Shown: positions 33,501-40,461 of the stretch, one piece after another
How positions within the stretch are numbered: the stretch's first letter is position 1
Layout: each line of letters begins with the position of its first letter
Position numbers and translations under genes: made by a program
NCBI GenBank assembly: GCA_900539425.1
Contig: UQBX01000013.1
Span: forward strand, 1-55,407
Length of the DNA: 55,407 nt
Direction of reading: 5' to 3'
DNA from: an uncultured Oscillospiraceae bacterium
GTDB lineage: Bacteria > Bacillota > Clostridia > Oscillospirales > Acutalibacteraceae
The notes under the pieces: model-generated
What the model was told of the DNA's origin: nothing
Seen by the model: only the letters and a program-made list of their open reading frames with translations
Database searches by the model: none

Positions 33501-34325
33501 CCGGTAGAGAATTTCAGCGTTTCTCTTCAGTCATCCGGCACTGCAAAGCTCACATGGAGCCAAACTGCGTCACACGGTTATTACGTGCAGTGGGCTACTG
33601 ACGAGAAATTTACCAAAAATGTAGGCGGAGAGTATGTTTCTGGTACTTCCTGCAATCTTGATCTTCCTGGAAATATCAAAGATTATTATGTTCGTATTAG
33701 AGCATGGAAATGGTATAAAGACGCGAAACTGTACGGCGATTTCAGTGCAGCTCAGTTTATAGGTGATAAACTTTCCGCACCTAAAGGATATAATGTTTAT
33801 GCCCGCGGTGCAGGCGGCAAAAATCTCTATCTTGAGTGGGATAAAGTAGATGGCGCTGACGGATACAAAGTATATATCGTTTCTGGTAATACTAAATATT
33901 TCAAGGGTGATGTAACGGAAGCAAGATTTATATTCACCGATCTTACCCCTGCTTGGGAGTATGATGTAATGGTAGTTGCGTATAATGAAAAATGCTCTGT
34001 TTCTTCAATTTATCATATATGCGCCGCTCCTTCTCCCGTACGCGAGTTTGAGGTAAGTGCTGTTGATGACAGCACGGTTAAGGCTTCTTGGTCGGTTGAA
34101 GCGTCCCACGGATATTATATACAGTGGGCAACTGATGAGAATTTCACTCAGAATGTTGAAGGCGAATTTATATCCGGCAGCGGTTCAACTACCAAAAAGA
34201 TTTCTGTTGACGGTGATGTTTCCGATTATTATTTCAGAGTTAGAGTATGGAAATACTATGAGGGAAGCCGCTTATACAGCGATTTCAGCGCTCCTCTTCA
34301 GGTTTCCGATGATTTAAACAAGTAA
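30507..34325 (+). CDS. Large secreted M14-type peptidase with Big2 and FN3 repeats
   Basis: 1272 residues. A Sec signal peptide is cleaved after AFA (about residue 27). Residues about 40-200 hold two Big2-type domains (SFTSSNTSVATVTSSGVITAKGTG and a second copy). Next is a zinc carboxypeptidase domain: HGFEDN (His/Glu, about 255-258), VPCANPDG, HVDMNRDF, DFHGW (third ligand about 359) and LVEFKSP (catalytic Glu about 412). From about 450 to the end there are nine fibronectin type III domains; the last six alternate between two types, one with YKVYIVSGS...PAWEYDV and CAAP, the other with HGYYIQWATD...YYVRIRAWKYY. No sortase motif, dockerin or S-layer domain was seen, so cell attachment is unclear. 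It is probably a host- or diet-protein or peptidoglycan-peptide hydrolase outside the cell. Confidence 0.88.
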   Translation: MKKRFLSIMLSLLIFTALGVCAFTAFAAESTAVSQSVIDANSYNLNYNSQMAVGTKQQVQVIMYNGQTAPKPSFTSSNTSVATVTSSGVITAKGTGSATIKYSPDGNSSKSITVNVKAMPKSLSVSASVKSVNEGQSFSLNAKVNSGAYPTNIRYTTTNSNIVSVSSSGVVTARGEGKAVVTAITENGVRANCTVYVYSNSGISLNKTSAKVAMDKSNVTKVVYGKSVLGRDLEAYVINGNGNNSKTLFCTFAVHGFEDNYDHDGKVLVNIANDLVTYYSNYPSELRDYRIVIVPCANPDGTIDGKNNLRTGSSAFGRCTASHVDMNRDFISGKFKGQESRALRDLMKSYKMDVYIDFHGWLNTVLGNGSLVDIFRSTNGLSRDQTGSYGTSQGYIIGWVNENLGAKSALVEFKSPSTCHYTKVASGISRVVSGSYHEQSSIKYEYTNSISAAKNLRSTSVSTTSVNLSWNAVSGAKGYQIQYSKNGSSWSSAEVFGKTSGTVSGLDPGASYYFRVRGFTYSGNVRTYSNNFSSSVTVSTKPDAVANFKASGRTSDGSAIILNWTQKLNADGYNLYQQTNGNWVKIATLEGGMSGNYRVTTKADTKYTFAIEAYKGSSSNVSSKTTYTTYSSTAAPANFYVNAVSSNVIRATWTAKSGVGYYIQYATDSAFTKNTGGIFVDAGKNYCEFKTDQYSKNYYVRIRSCRSYGSEQIVGGYSQTLSTKDSLFRPYGLNVYARGNGGKAVYLSWSKSDGAQGYKVYIVSGSNKTLKGTTTQTKFTFTDLTPAWEYDVVVEAYNASRTSASSTYRICAAPVPVSGISAVLKNDNTTANISWKTAACHGYYIQWSTDRNFNSNVSGAYIEGSANTSYTVKLPSGADNFYVRVRAFKYYNNARVFGDFSSPYSLEGLLTAPSNFSVYARGDGGTDLYLDWKDVKNADGYKVYIVSGSDSYFKGDTTESKFTFTDLVPAWEYDVKVVAYNDKGKEASAVYHVCAAPAPVENFSVSLQSSGTAKLTWSQTASHGYYVQWATDEKFTKNVGGEYVSGTSCNLDLPGNIKDYYVRIRAWKWYKDAKLYGDFSAAQFIGDKLSAPKGYNVYARGAGGKNLYLEWDKVDGADGYKVYIVSGNTKYFKGDVTEARFIFTDLTPAWEYDVMVVAYNEKCSVSSIYHICAAPSPVREFEVSAVDDSTVKASWSVEASHGYYIQWATDENFTQNVEGEFISGSGSTTKKISVDGDVSDYYFRVRVWKYYEGSRLYSDFSAPLQVSDDLNK

Positions 34326-34341
34326 TACAATATTCCAAAAA

Positions 34342-34372
34342 AAAGAGGCCTGAGCAGTGCTCAGACCTCTTT
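34342..34372 (+). terminator. Bidirectional intrinsic terminator
   Basis: Stem AAAGAGG.CTGAGC / GCTCAG.CCTCTTT with one mismatch and an AGT loop. It has an A-run before and a T-run after, so it can end both the M14 gene and the opposing small-peptide gene. Confidence 0.9.
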
Positions 34373-34395
34373 AGCTTATAGCTTGTTATATTATG

Positions 34396-34521
34396 TTATG
34401 ACCAGGGCCATTCAACAGGATTGTCATCGTCCCTGATATCACTGCCGTCGCTCGTTGATATAACATCCTCAAAGCGGAAAGTTTCAATTTCAGCATACGG
34501 CTTCAGATACTTTTCTTTCAT
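34396..34521 (-). CDS. 41-residue small peptide, unknown function
   Basis: A short ORF with a strong ribosome site (AGAAAGGAG) about 8 bases before ATG. The product starts MKEKYLKPYAEIETFRFEDV, continues with an acidic Ser/Gly/Asp stretch and ends NPVEWPWS. It has no signal peptide or membrane segment. The plan (basic Tyr/Pro start, FEDVI, acidic tail, aromatic end) recalls small ribosomally made precursor-like peptides of gut Clostridia, but no modification enzyme is nearby. It is transcribed after a gene remnant from the promoter at 34850-34878, and ends at the shared terminator. Confidence 0.6.
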   Translation of the reverse strand: MKEKYLKPYAEIETFRFEDVISTSDGSDIRDDDNPVEWPWS

Positions 34522-34536
34522 GGCGTTTTCTCCTTT

Positions 34537-34826
34537 CTAAATATTAAATGCGGTTTTAATATTGTCTTTTATTTCCTGACTTATTTCGTCATCATTCATA
34601 ATGCTTGTTATCACATCGTTTACACAGTAAGTCTTTATTTCTGAATAATATACCTGACCGTTGATAACGGCGTATGCTCTTGCCGATACTTTTGTGTCAT
34701 ATGCCGATTTAGGCATTTGAGTAAATACAAGATTGTAGCTGTTTGTATCAATTACCGACTGCGATACTGCGGTGCTTTCGGCTGCAATAACAGCCCTATA
34801 ATGTGAATTACTTTCAGATAAGCTAA
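34537..34826 (-). pseudogene. C-terminal remnant of a secreted protein related to the M14 protein
   Basis: An open frame on the minus strand ending at TAG (34537-34539) and open upstream only to a TAA near 34829, without a start codon backed by a ribosome site. It reads ...VIAAESTAVSQSVIDTN, the same as the mature N terminus of the M14 peptidase, followed by a different tail (VSARAYAVINGQVYYSEIKTYCVNDVI...) that looks like the last strands of an FN3-type module. At the DNA level 34729-34785 matches the reverse complement of 30585-30641 at 54 of 57 bases. It is best read as a broken or recombined copy that keeps a promoter. Confidence 0.6.
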
Positions 34827-34847
34827 ATTAGGTAAACTTATCTAATT
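34826..34847. promoter_or_regulatory. Candidate DtxR/MntR-type operator
   Basis: A 22-bp imperfect palindrome with half-sites AATTAGGT and ATCTAATT (18 of 22 positions symmetric), close to the DtxR/IdeR pattern TTAGGT-n-ACCTAA. It overlaps the predicted start site of the minus-strand promoter at 34850-34878, where binding would block transcription. A DtxR-family gene lies 190 bp away. Confidence 0.5.
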
Positions 34848-34849
34848 CT

Positions 34850-34878
34850 ATTTTATACAAGGAGATGAAGTCTGTCAA
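34850..34878 (-). promoter_or_regulatory. Near-consensus promoter of the remnant and small-peptide unit
   Basis: Minus strand: perfect -35 TTGACA (34873-34878), 17-bp spacer, -10 TAAAAT (34850-34855). It is one of the best promoters in the window. Confidence 0.8.
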
Positions 34879-34987
34879 TTTATAATAAATTCCATAGAAG
34901 CAATATTATTTGATTAAAACTACATAAAAAGCACAAAAACAAAATTATTTGCATCTCTGTTAAACTGTGATATTTGCAGACGAAAAT

Positions 34988-35021
34988 AAAAGTCCCGGAT
35001 AATATATTCCGGGACTTTTTA
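34988..35021 (-). terminator. Terminator of the DtxR-family gene
   Basis: Stem AAAAGTCCCGGA / TCCGGGACTTTT with a 7-base AT loop and A/T runs on both sides. Confidence 0.92.
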
Positions 35022-35032
35022 TAACGCTTTAT

Positions 35033-35407
35033 TTAGTCTTTTTTGTTTTTATAATACTGAGCTTTTATAAGCTGAAAACTCTCCTCGCTGATGTCATGTT
35101 CTATTTTACAGGAATCCTGATACGCCGTTTCTTCACTTGTGCCCAGCTGCATAAGAAATCCTGCTATGACATTGTGCCTCTCATATATTTTTTCGGCAAT
35201 TTCACGGCCTTTGTCAGTCAGCGTAATATCGCCGTTATTGTCAATGGATACATATCCGTCCTCCCTCAAATTCTTCATATATACCGAAACGGAAGGCTTG
35301 GAAAATCCCATTTTGTTGCTTATGTCGATACATCTGCAATATCCCTTTTCGTTGTGTATTACAAGTATCGTTTCAAGATAGTTTTCGGCACTCTCCTTTA
35401 TATGCAT
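35033..35407 (-). CDS. DtxR/MntR-family metal-dependent repressor
   Basis: 124 residues: an N-terminal winged helix (CRCIDISNKMGFSKPSVSVYMKNLREDGYVSID) and a dimerisation/metal domain. The metal-ligand positions of the family are present: Glu of NYLETI, His of YERHNVI, and Cys/Glu/His of SCKIEHDI. The C-terminal SH3-like domain of DtxR/IdeR is missing, as in short MntR-type members. It would sense Mn2+ or Fe2+ and repress uptake genes. A matching palindrome (34826-34847) covers the neighbouring promoter on the same strand. Its metal and regulon cannot be told from the sequence. Confidence 0.88.
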   Translation of the reverse strand: MHIKESAENYLETILVIHNEKGYCRCIDISNKMGFSKPSVSVYMKNLREDGYVSIDNNGDITLTDKGREIAEKIYERHNVIAGFLMQLGTSEETAYQDSCKIEHDISEESFQLIKAQYYKNKKD

Positions 35408-35463
35408 AATACTCTCACCTCATGCACATATATTAACACAAAAAAGATTGAATTTCAATTATG

Positions 35464-35907
35464 TCAGAAAAGTACTCTGAACTCAAACTTTTTTGAGCAG
35501 TGAGGGCATACTACTGCATGCTTTCCTTTTACTCTTTTCATTCTCAAAACGGCTTTGCATTGCGGGCAGGTTCTGAAAACATGTGTTTTTCTGAATTTCC
35601 ACCTGTTTCCGAGATCTTTGAATTTCTTTTTAAATATTCCCGCAAACTTCAGCCAGTTTTCGTTTTCTTTTCTTCTGTTTTCTGTTTTCTTTGAAAACAC
35701 TCTTAAAAATGCAAAAATAAAAAGTCCCCACGCAACTGCAGAGAATATTATATAAAATATTCCGTCAACAGCTCTGCCGAGTATCATCGCAAGAATGATA
35801 GCCGCAAGATAAAACCAAAGCAATGCTCTGTAAAGCTGATCGATTCCGTATCTACCATACATAAATCTTTGAAATTTAACCGCTAAGTCCGTAAAAAACT
35901 TTTTCAT
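35464..35907 (-). CDS. Membrane protein with C-terminal zinc ribbon, unknown function
   Basis: 147 residues. Two hydrophobic segments (about 25-45 and 48-70: LYRALLWFYLAAIILAMIL and FYIIFSAVAWGLFIFAFL) are followed by a strongly basic linker and a zinc ribbon with two CPxC knuckles (CPQCKAVLRMKR and CPHCSKKF). The basic, ribbon-bearing tail would face the cytosol and might bind nucleic acid or protein. I do not recognise the family name. It lies 44 bp after a J-domain gene on the same strand, suggesting a joint role in membrane protein quality control. Confidence 0.7.
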   Translation of the reverse strand: MKKFFTDLAVKFQRFMYGRYGIDQLYRALLWFYLAAIILAMILGRAVDGIFYIIFSAVAWGLFIFAFLRVFSKKTENRRKENENWLKFAGIFKKKFKDLGNRWKFRKTHVFRTCPQCKAVLRMKRVKGKHAVVCPHCSKKFEFRVLF

Positions 35908-35951
35908 TTAAATGCATTGTCCTTTCGACTTGTAATAATAGAGAATAGTTA

Positions 35952-36755
35952 TCAGTAATACTGTGAATCTCCTGTTCTTTCACCAAAATAAACTGATGAA
36001 TCGCCGCTGTCACCGTATTCCGTTGTGTATTCCTCGCTGTAACCCGTCTGCGGTTCCGGCGAAGGATTGTAGTTGTTTCCGCTGTGCCCGCTTCCTGCGC
36101 TGAAAGCAAGCGTTAAAAGATAAAAAATAAGTCTGACAACTATAAGCAGCAGGATGAATTTGAAAATTCTGGAAAGGCAGCCTCCGCTCTTTACATTGTA
36201 AGCTCGTCTTTCGTGTGTTGAGTTACCGAAATCATCTTCAAATTCAGCAAATCCGCCGAACGGATTTACAAACCCTCCCTGAGCGCTCATTCTTATCCTG
36301 TCATAAGTTGCACGGTAAGTGTAGTTCTCAGGAGCCATTGCACAAGCCTGCTGTATGTGAGAAAGCGATATTTCTCTTCTTCCGGCTCCGTAGTTTGCCA
36401 GCGCTGAAAGATAATACCACTGAGCAGTTCTATCTTCAATGTTATTAAGCAAATTAAGTGCCTGCGTAAATTGCCTGTTGTTGATGAACTGCGCTATAGA
36501 GGTATAATAGTCGGGCGCCGATGAACCTGAACGGCTTCTGCGGGAAGAGGAGTATGTGCTTCCGCCCTGCTTAGCCGCGCCGCTTTTGATTTGGTCAAAC
36601 GCCGCGTTTATTTCCGCCATTTTTTCGGCGGCATGTTTGTCGTTAGGATTGAGGTCGGGGTGGTATTTTTTTGCCAGCTTTTTGTATGCCTTTGCGCACT
36701 CTTCTTCTGACGCCCCGTCCGGTACTCCCAGCACCTTGTAAGGATTAGTTATCAT
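35952..36755 (-). CDS. J-domain (DnaJ-like) membrane protein
   Basis: 267 residues. Residues 1-65 are a J domain (NPYKVLGVPDGASEEECAKAYKKLAKKYHPDLNPND) with the HPD tripeptide needed to stimulate DnaK. A Ser/Gly linker and a helical region like tetratricopeptide repeats (about 90-155) follow, then a membrane segment near residue 205-228 (FILLLIVVRLIFYLLTLAFSAG) and a Gly/Tyr/Ser-rich acidic tail. The G/F and zinc-finger regions of true DnaJ are absent, so it is a specialised co-chaperone tethered to the membrane. Confidence 0.88.
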   Translation of the reverse strand: MITNPYKVLGVPDGASEEECAKAYKKLAKKYHPDLNPNDKHAAEKMAEINAAFDQIKSGAAKQGGSTYSSSRRSRSGSSAPDYYTSIAQFINNRQFTQALNLLNNIEDRTAQWYYLSALANYGAGRREISLSHIQQACAMAPENYTYRATYDRIRMSAQGGFVNPFGGFAEFEDDFGNSTHERRAYNVKSGGCLSRIFKFILLLIVVRLIFYLLTLAFSAGSGHSGNNYNPSPEPQTGYSEEYTTEYGDSGDSSVYFGERTGDSQYY

Positions 36756-36903
36756 ATTTCTCCCTTTGAAATTTAATTTCCATTAAGTTATCATACAATT
36801 ATTGATTATATGTTAATAACTTGTAACAAATCCGCAAATCCGCACTTGAAATCTAAGCTTTCGTTTGGTAATATTATGTTATTAAGTTTACGGAGGTTTC
36901 CTT

Positions 36904-37809
36904 ATGGATTTTATGCTTCTTACCATAGGCGATTCAATTGATAAGTTGTTTTATAATTTTGACATCGCCGTATTCCGTTTCTTCGCGGATATTCAGAATT
37001 CATTTTTAACTGTTGTTGCAAAGCTTTTCACTTCTTTCGGTGATGAGGCTTTTGTTATTCCAATGGTTGTTCTCGGCGTTGTGCTTATGCTTTTTAAAAA
37101 GACGAGAAAATACGGCTTTGCACTTGTTTTTGCAATCATTGTCGGCACTCTTGTTACAAATGTAATAGCAAAGCCTGCCGTTTTAAGAATCAGACCGTAT
37201 AATACACTGCAGGATGTTGAATTTTACTGGCAGGCGTATTTAGGAGCCGGTGCGCTGAGCGAGTCTGATTATTCATTCCCAAGCGGTCATACAACTGCGG
37301 CTTTTGAGGTAGCAGTATCTATGGCTCTTGTTTTCAGGTCTGAAGGCAAAAAGAAAATTGCATGGATTTTCCCCGCTATTGCAGCGTGCACAATGGGAAG
37401 CCGTGTATATCTGATGGTTCATTATCCTACCGATGTTCTCGGCGGTATGATAATCGGCACCCTTTCCGGTGTTGCCGGCTATTTCATCATGAAGGGTCTG
37501 ATGTATCTTATTTCCAATGTTAAGCCTTTTACTGCACTGGATAAGATAGACCTTGCAAAAATCAAATTTTTAAAATGGACTTCAGGCAGAGCGGGCGCGG
37601 CTGTTATAGCTGTTGCCGTTTTCGGAATTTTCCTTTATTCGTTTATACCGGGCCTCAGCGAGGGCGGCGAAGATGTTCATAGATGCGAATATAACGAAGA
37701 ATATGACTGCTATAATGCTGCAAAGGTAGATGACGAAGATTATCCTCCTATTGACGGCAAGGAGTATTGCAAGATTCATTGGAAACAGCTTATGGGCGAA
37801 GACAAATAA
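36904..37809 (+). CDS. PAP2-family phosphatase
   Basis: 301 residues with about six membrane helices. The three phosphatase motifs are KPAVLRIRP, YSFPSGHTT and SRVYLMVHYPTD. Members remove phosphate from lipid phosphates such as undecaprenyl pyrophosphate or phosphatidic acid. After the PAP2 domain (to about 205) there is an extra membrane helix (AAVIAVAVFGIFLYSF) and a cysteine-containing acidic tail (EDVHRCEYNEEYDCYNA...EYCKIHW) outside the usual domain. GGAGG lies before the ATG. Confidence 0.9.
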   Translation: MDFMLLTIGDSIDKLFYNFDIAVFRFFADIQNSFLTVVAKLFTSFGDEAFVIPMVVLGVVLMLFKKTRKYGFALVFAIIVGTLVTNVIAKPAVLRIRPYNTLQDVEFYWQAYLGAGALSESDYSFPSGHTTAAFEVAVSMALVFRSEGKKKIAWIFPAIAACTMGSRVYLMVHYPTDVLGGMIIGTLSGVAGYFIMKGLMYLISNVKPFTALDKIDLAKIKFLKWTSGRAGAAVIAVAVFGIFLYSFIPGLSEGGEDVHRCEYNEEYDCYNAAKVDDEDYPPIDGKEYCKIHWKQLMGEDK

Positions 37810-37822
37810 TCAGTATCAATCA

Positions 37823-37868
37823 GCGGAATTAAAATCTTTACGGTTTTAATTCCGCTTTTATTTTTTTC
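37823..37868 (+). terminator. Intrinsic terminator after the PAP2 gene
   Basis: A perfect 12-bp stem GCGGAATTAAAA / TTTTAATTCCGC with a 9-base loop, followed by a T-rich run. Confidence 0.92.
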
Positions 37869-37894
37869 TCATATTATAGTCATGGGTGATAAAT

Positions 37895-38977
37895 TTGCAG
37901 ACTATAAGCCTTTGTATGATAGTCAAAAATGAAGAAAAAACCTTGGCGCGCTGTCTTGAAAGCGTCAAAGGATTTTTTGACGAGATAGTTATAATAGATA
38001 CGGGCAGCACTGATGAAACCATAAATATAGCCGCAAAATACACAGACAAGATATTAAGCTTTGAGTGGTGTGATGATTTTTCGGCGGCGCGTAATTATTC
38101 TTTTTCCAAAGCGTCCTGCGATTATGTTATGTGGCTTGATGCAGATGATGTAATTCTTGAAAGCAATCTTGATAAACTTAAACAGCTTAAAAAGAATTTA
38201 AGCGGTAAAGAGGACGTTATTATGTTGCCCTATAATACGTCATTTGATAAAAATTCCAAGCCGCTGTTTTCATTCTACCGTGAAAGAATTTTAAAACGCA
38301 GCAGGGACTTCAAATGGCACGGCAGAGTGCATGAGGCTGTTGAGTACGGAGGAAATGTTGTTTATTATGATGCCGCAGTTACTCATAAGAGCATAAAAAA
38401 GCATTATTCTGAGAGAAATTTAAATATTTATTTAAAACAGGAAAAATTAGGCGAGCCTTTCTCCGCGCGCGATAAATTCTATTTCGGCAGAGAGCTTTAT
38501 TATCATTCGCATTATTCACTTGCCGCATCAAAACTTACGGAATTTCTCGAAGAGGGCAGGGGATGGATTGAAAATAATATAGAGGCATGTAAAATTCTTT
38601 CTTACTGCCTAAGAAAAACAAAGGGAGACAGGTATGCTCTTGAAGCGCTTTTCCGTTCGTTTCATTATTCTCAGCCACGCGCTGAAATATGCTGTGAAAT
38701 AGGTAAGATCTTTCTTGAACAGGGCGAGTTTTCAACTGCGGCTTACTGGTACTCTCTTGCGCTTTCATCGGAGCCTGATACGCACAGCGGCGCTTTTGTT
38801 GATTATTCGTCATACGGCTTTATTCCCGCTATTCAGTTAACAGTATGTTATGACAGACTCGGAGACACAAAACAGGCTGAATATTATAACGAGATAGCAG
38901 GGAAATATAGACCCGATGCCGAAGAATATTTATATAATAAAAAATATTTTAGTTCTCTTTCGGGTAACGTAAACTGA
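37895..38977 (+). CDS. Family 2 glycosyltransferase with TPR-like C terminus
   Basis: About 360 residues from TTG 37895, with GGGTGAT 4 bases upstream; GTG 37886 is the alternative. The GT-A fold begins SLCMIVKNEEKTLARCLESV, continues IVIIDTGSTDETI and has the metal-binding MWLDADDV (DxD). FKWHGRVHEAVEYGG is typical of this clostridial subfamily. The second half (about 215-350) is a run of helical hairpins resembling TPRs (IGKIFLEQGEFSTAAYWYSLALS and so on). It resembles SunS/SgtA-type protein glycosyltransferases. It sits 71 bp upstream of a Thr-rich collagen-like surface protein, a likely acceptor. Confidence 0.85.
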   Translation: MQTISLCMIVKNEEKTLARCLESVKGFFDEIVIIDTGSTDETINIAAKYTDKILSFEWCDDFSAARNYSFSKASCDYVMWLDADDVILESNLDKLKQLKKNLSGKEDVIMLPYNTSFDKNSKPLFSFYRERILKRSRDFKWHGRVHEAVEYGGNVVYYDAAVTHKSIKKHYSERNLNIYLKQEKLGEPFSARDKFYFGRELYYHSHYSLAASKLTEFLEEGRGWIENNIEACKILSYCLRKTKGDRYALEALFRSFHYSQPRAEICCEIGKIFLEQGEFSTAAYWYSLALSSEPDTHSGAFVDYSSYGFIPAIQLTVCYDRLGDTKQAEYYNEIAGKYRPDAEEYLYNKKYFSSLSGNVN

Positions 38978-39048
38978 TTTTCAAAATATAATGGTAACGG
39001 ATACACTAATCTGTATCTATATTGAAAATTCAGGGTGGATTAAGATAT

Positions 39049-40260
39049 ATGACTCATTATAAAGGTTTTGACAGAGATGCCGTATGCTGCTGCAAAAATG
39101 ATGATAAATGCTCATGCAGCATCTGCTGTAAAGGCGATACAGGCGCAACGGGTCCAACCGGTCCCACGGGCCCTACTGGCCCTGCAGGCGGTCCTACAGG
39201 ACCGACAGGGGCAACAGGCGCTACGGGTGCAACAGGTGCAACCGGAATGATGGGACTTAAAGGAAATACCGGAGCCACAGGTGCTACAGGCCCTACAGGA
39301 CCCGCTGGCCCAACAGGGCCTACCGGTGCTCAGGGTCCCGTCGGATCGCAAGGTCCCATCGGACTTCCCGGAGATAGAGGTGCAACCGGTCCTACAGGTG
39401 CAACCGGTACTACAGGCGCAACAGGTCCTACAGGCGTAACCGGTGCCACAGGTTCTACGGGTGCATCAGGCGCAGACGGCGCAACGGGTGCAACAGGTCC
39501 TACAGGTGTAACAGGCCCCACAGGAGCAACAGGCCCCACGGGCGCATCTGGTGCAGACGGCGCCGCAGGCGCAACAGGTCCTACTGGTGTAACCGGAGCC
39601 ACAGGTGCTACAGGAGCCACAGGACCCACAGGACCCACGGGTTCATCAGGCGCAGACGGCGCAGATGGTGCAGACGGCGCCACAGGAGCAACAGGCGCTA
39701 CAGGTGCAACAGGTCCCACTGGCGCAACAGGTCCCACTGGCGCTACAGGCGCAACGGGTCCCACAGGTGCAACGGGTCCCACTGGTCCGACAGGTCCAAC
39801 AGGTCCCACTGGTCCGACAGGACCGTCTGCTGATGCTCTTACGGCGGACGCAGTAACGGCTCACAACTTTGCAGTTCAGGCTTCAAACGTAGCTGTTCCG
39901 TATTCTTTTGCGGCAACTCCCACTTCGTCAGGTTCAGCTATTTCACATGTTGACGGCTCTTCCGATGTTGTTGTCAGCAGAACAGGAATATATCAGCTTG
40001 ATTATAACGGTGTAGTTACTTCTAATTGTGAAACGGAATTTCCCGATGTCTATGCCGTAAGGATTCATCAGAACGGTATGCCTGTTGACGGTGCTGTATT
40101 CAAACACAGTTTTCTTGCGCCCAAGCAGACTGTAACAGCGGTTATTTCCGTACCTGTTGAGATAGACACCGTTCCTACTGTTATCAGTGTGGTGCCCAGC
40201 TCAGACAATTATGATTCAAAAGAAGCTTCACTTAATGTGGTTCGTATAGGATCAAATTAA
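39049..40260 (+). CDS. Collagen-like (GXT repeat) BclA-type surface protein
   Basis: 403 residues from ATG 39049, which has AGGGTGG 10 bases upstream. A short N-terminal part contains a dense Cys cluster (VCCCKNDDKCSCSICC, about 12-28). Then comes a collagen-like region of about 77 Gly-X-Y triplets (about 29-260), mostly GPT and GAT, with one break at GPAGGPT. The last 140 residues form a predicted jelly-roll (C1q/TNF-like) domain (VPYSFAATPTSSGSAISHVDG...GIYQLDYNGVVT) like the C terminus of BclA glycoproteins of Bacillus and C. difficile exosporia. The Cys cluster could anchor or cross-link it on the spore surface. The Thr residues are possible glycosylation sites. Confidence 0.88.
   Translation: MTHYKGFDRDAVCCCKNDDKCSCSICCKGDTGATGPTGPTGPTGPAGGPTGPTGATGATGATGATGMMGLKGNTGATGATGPTGPAGPTGPTGAQGPVGSQGPIGLPGDRGATGPTGATGTTGATGPTGVTGATGSTGASGADGATGATGPTGVTGPTGATGPTGASGADGAAGATGPTGVTGATGATGATGPTGPTGSSGADGADGADGATGATGATGATGPTGATGPTGATGATGPTGATGPTGPTGPTGPTGPTGPSADALTADAVTAHNFAVQASNVAVPYSFAATPTSSGSAISHVDGSSDVVVSRTGIYQLDYNGVVTSNCETEFPDVYAVRIHQNGMPVDGAVFKHSFLAPKQTVTAVISVPVEIDTVPTVISVVPSSDNYDSKEASLNVVRIGSN
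39133..39828. repeat. 9-bp-periodic collagen-coding repeat tract
   Basis: About 700 bp of Gly-X-Thr codons with strong 9-bp and 18-bp periodicity (units such as GGTGCAACA and GGCCCCACA). Such tracts gain and lose units by slippage and recombination, so length is likely to vary between strains. Long minus-strand frames here are by-products of the repeat. Confidence 0.9.
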
Positions 40261-40304
40261 ATTGCTGTTTTAGAATAAAAAACACGTGTTATATGTGATT
40301 TTTT

Positions 40305-40333
40305 CGCACTTCCGCAAGGAGGTGCGTTTTTTT
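40305..40333 (+). terminator. Intrinsic terminator after the collagen-like gene
   Basis: A 9-bp stem CGCACTTCC / GGAGGTGCG with loop GCAA and seven T. Confidence 0.93.
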
Positions 40334-40426
40334 ATATAAAATTTTCATTGTGAAATCTAACGATTTTTATAAAAAAACTTTGTGAAAAATAACGAAAAAA
40401 TTTTTGAATTATTTTTCAGTTATGTA

Positions 40427-40455
40427 TTGACAAATCGCACTTAGTTATATATAAT
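40427..40455 (+). promoter_or_regulatory. Main promoter of the S10-spc-alpha operon
   Basis: Perfect -35 TTGACA (40427-40432), 17-bp spacer, perfect -10 TATAAT (40450-40455). It lies about 310 bp before rpsJ. Confidence 0.92.
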
Positions 40456-40461
40456 AAACGG

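Noticed and set aside
39330..39809. A 159-codon minus-strand frame rich in Gly-Pro-Val within the collagen-like gene
   Set aside because: It is the complement of a 9-bp-periodic coding repeat; no ribosome site or promoter, and the plus-strand gene is clear.
39133..39828. CRISPR-like or tandem-repeat array
   Set aside because: The period is 9/18 bp without spacers, and it codes for collagen triplets in one open frame.
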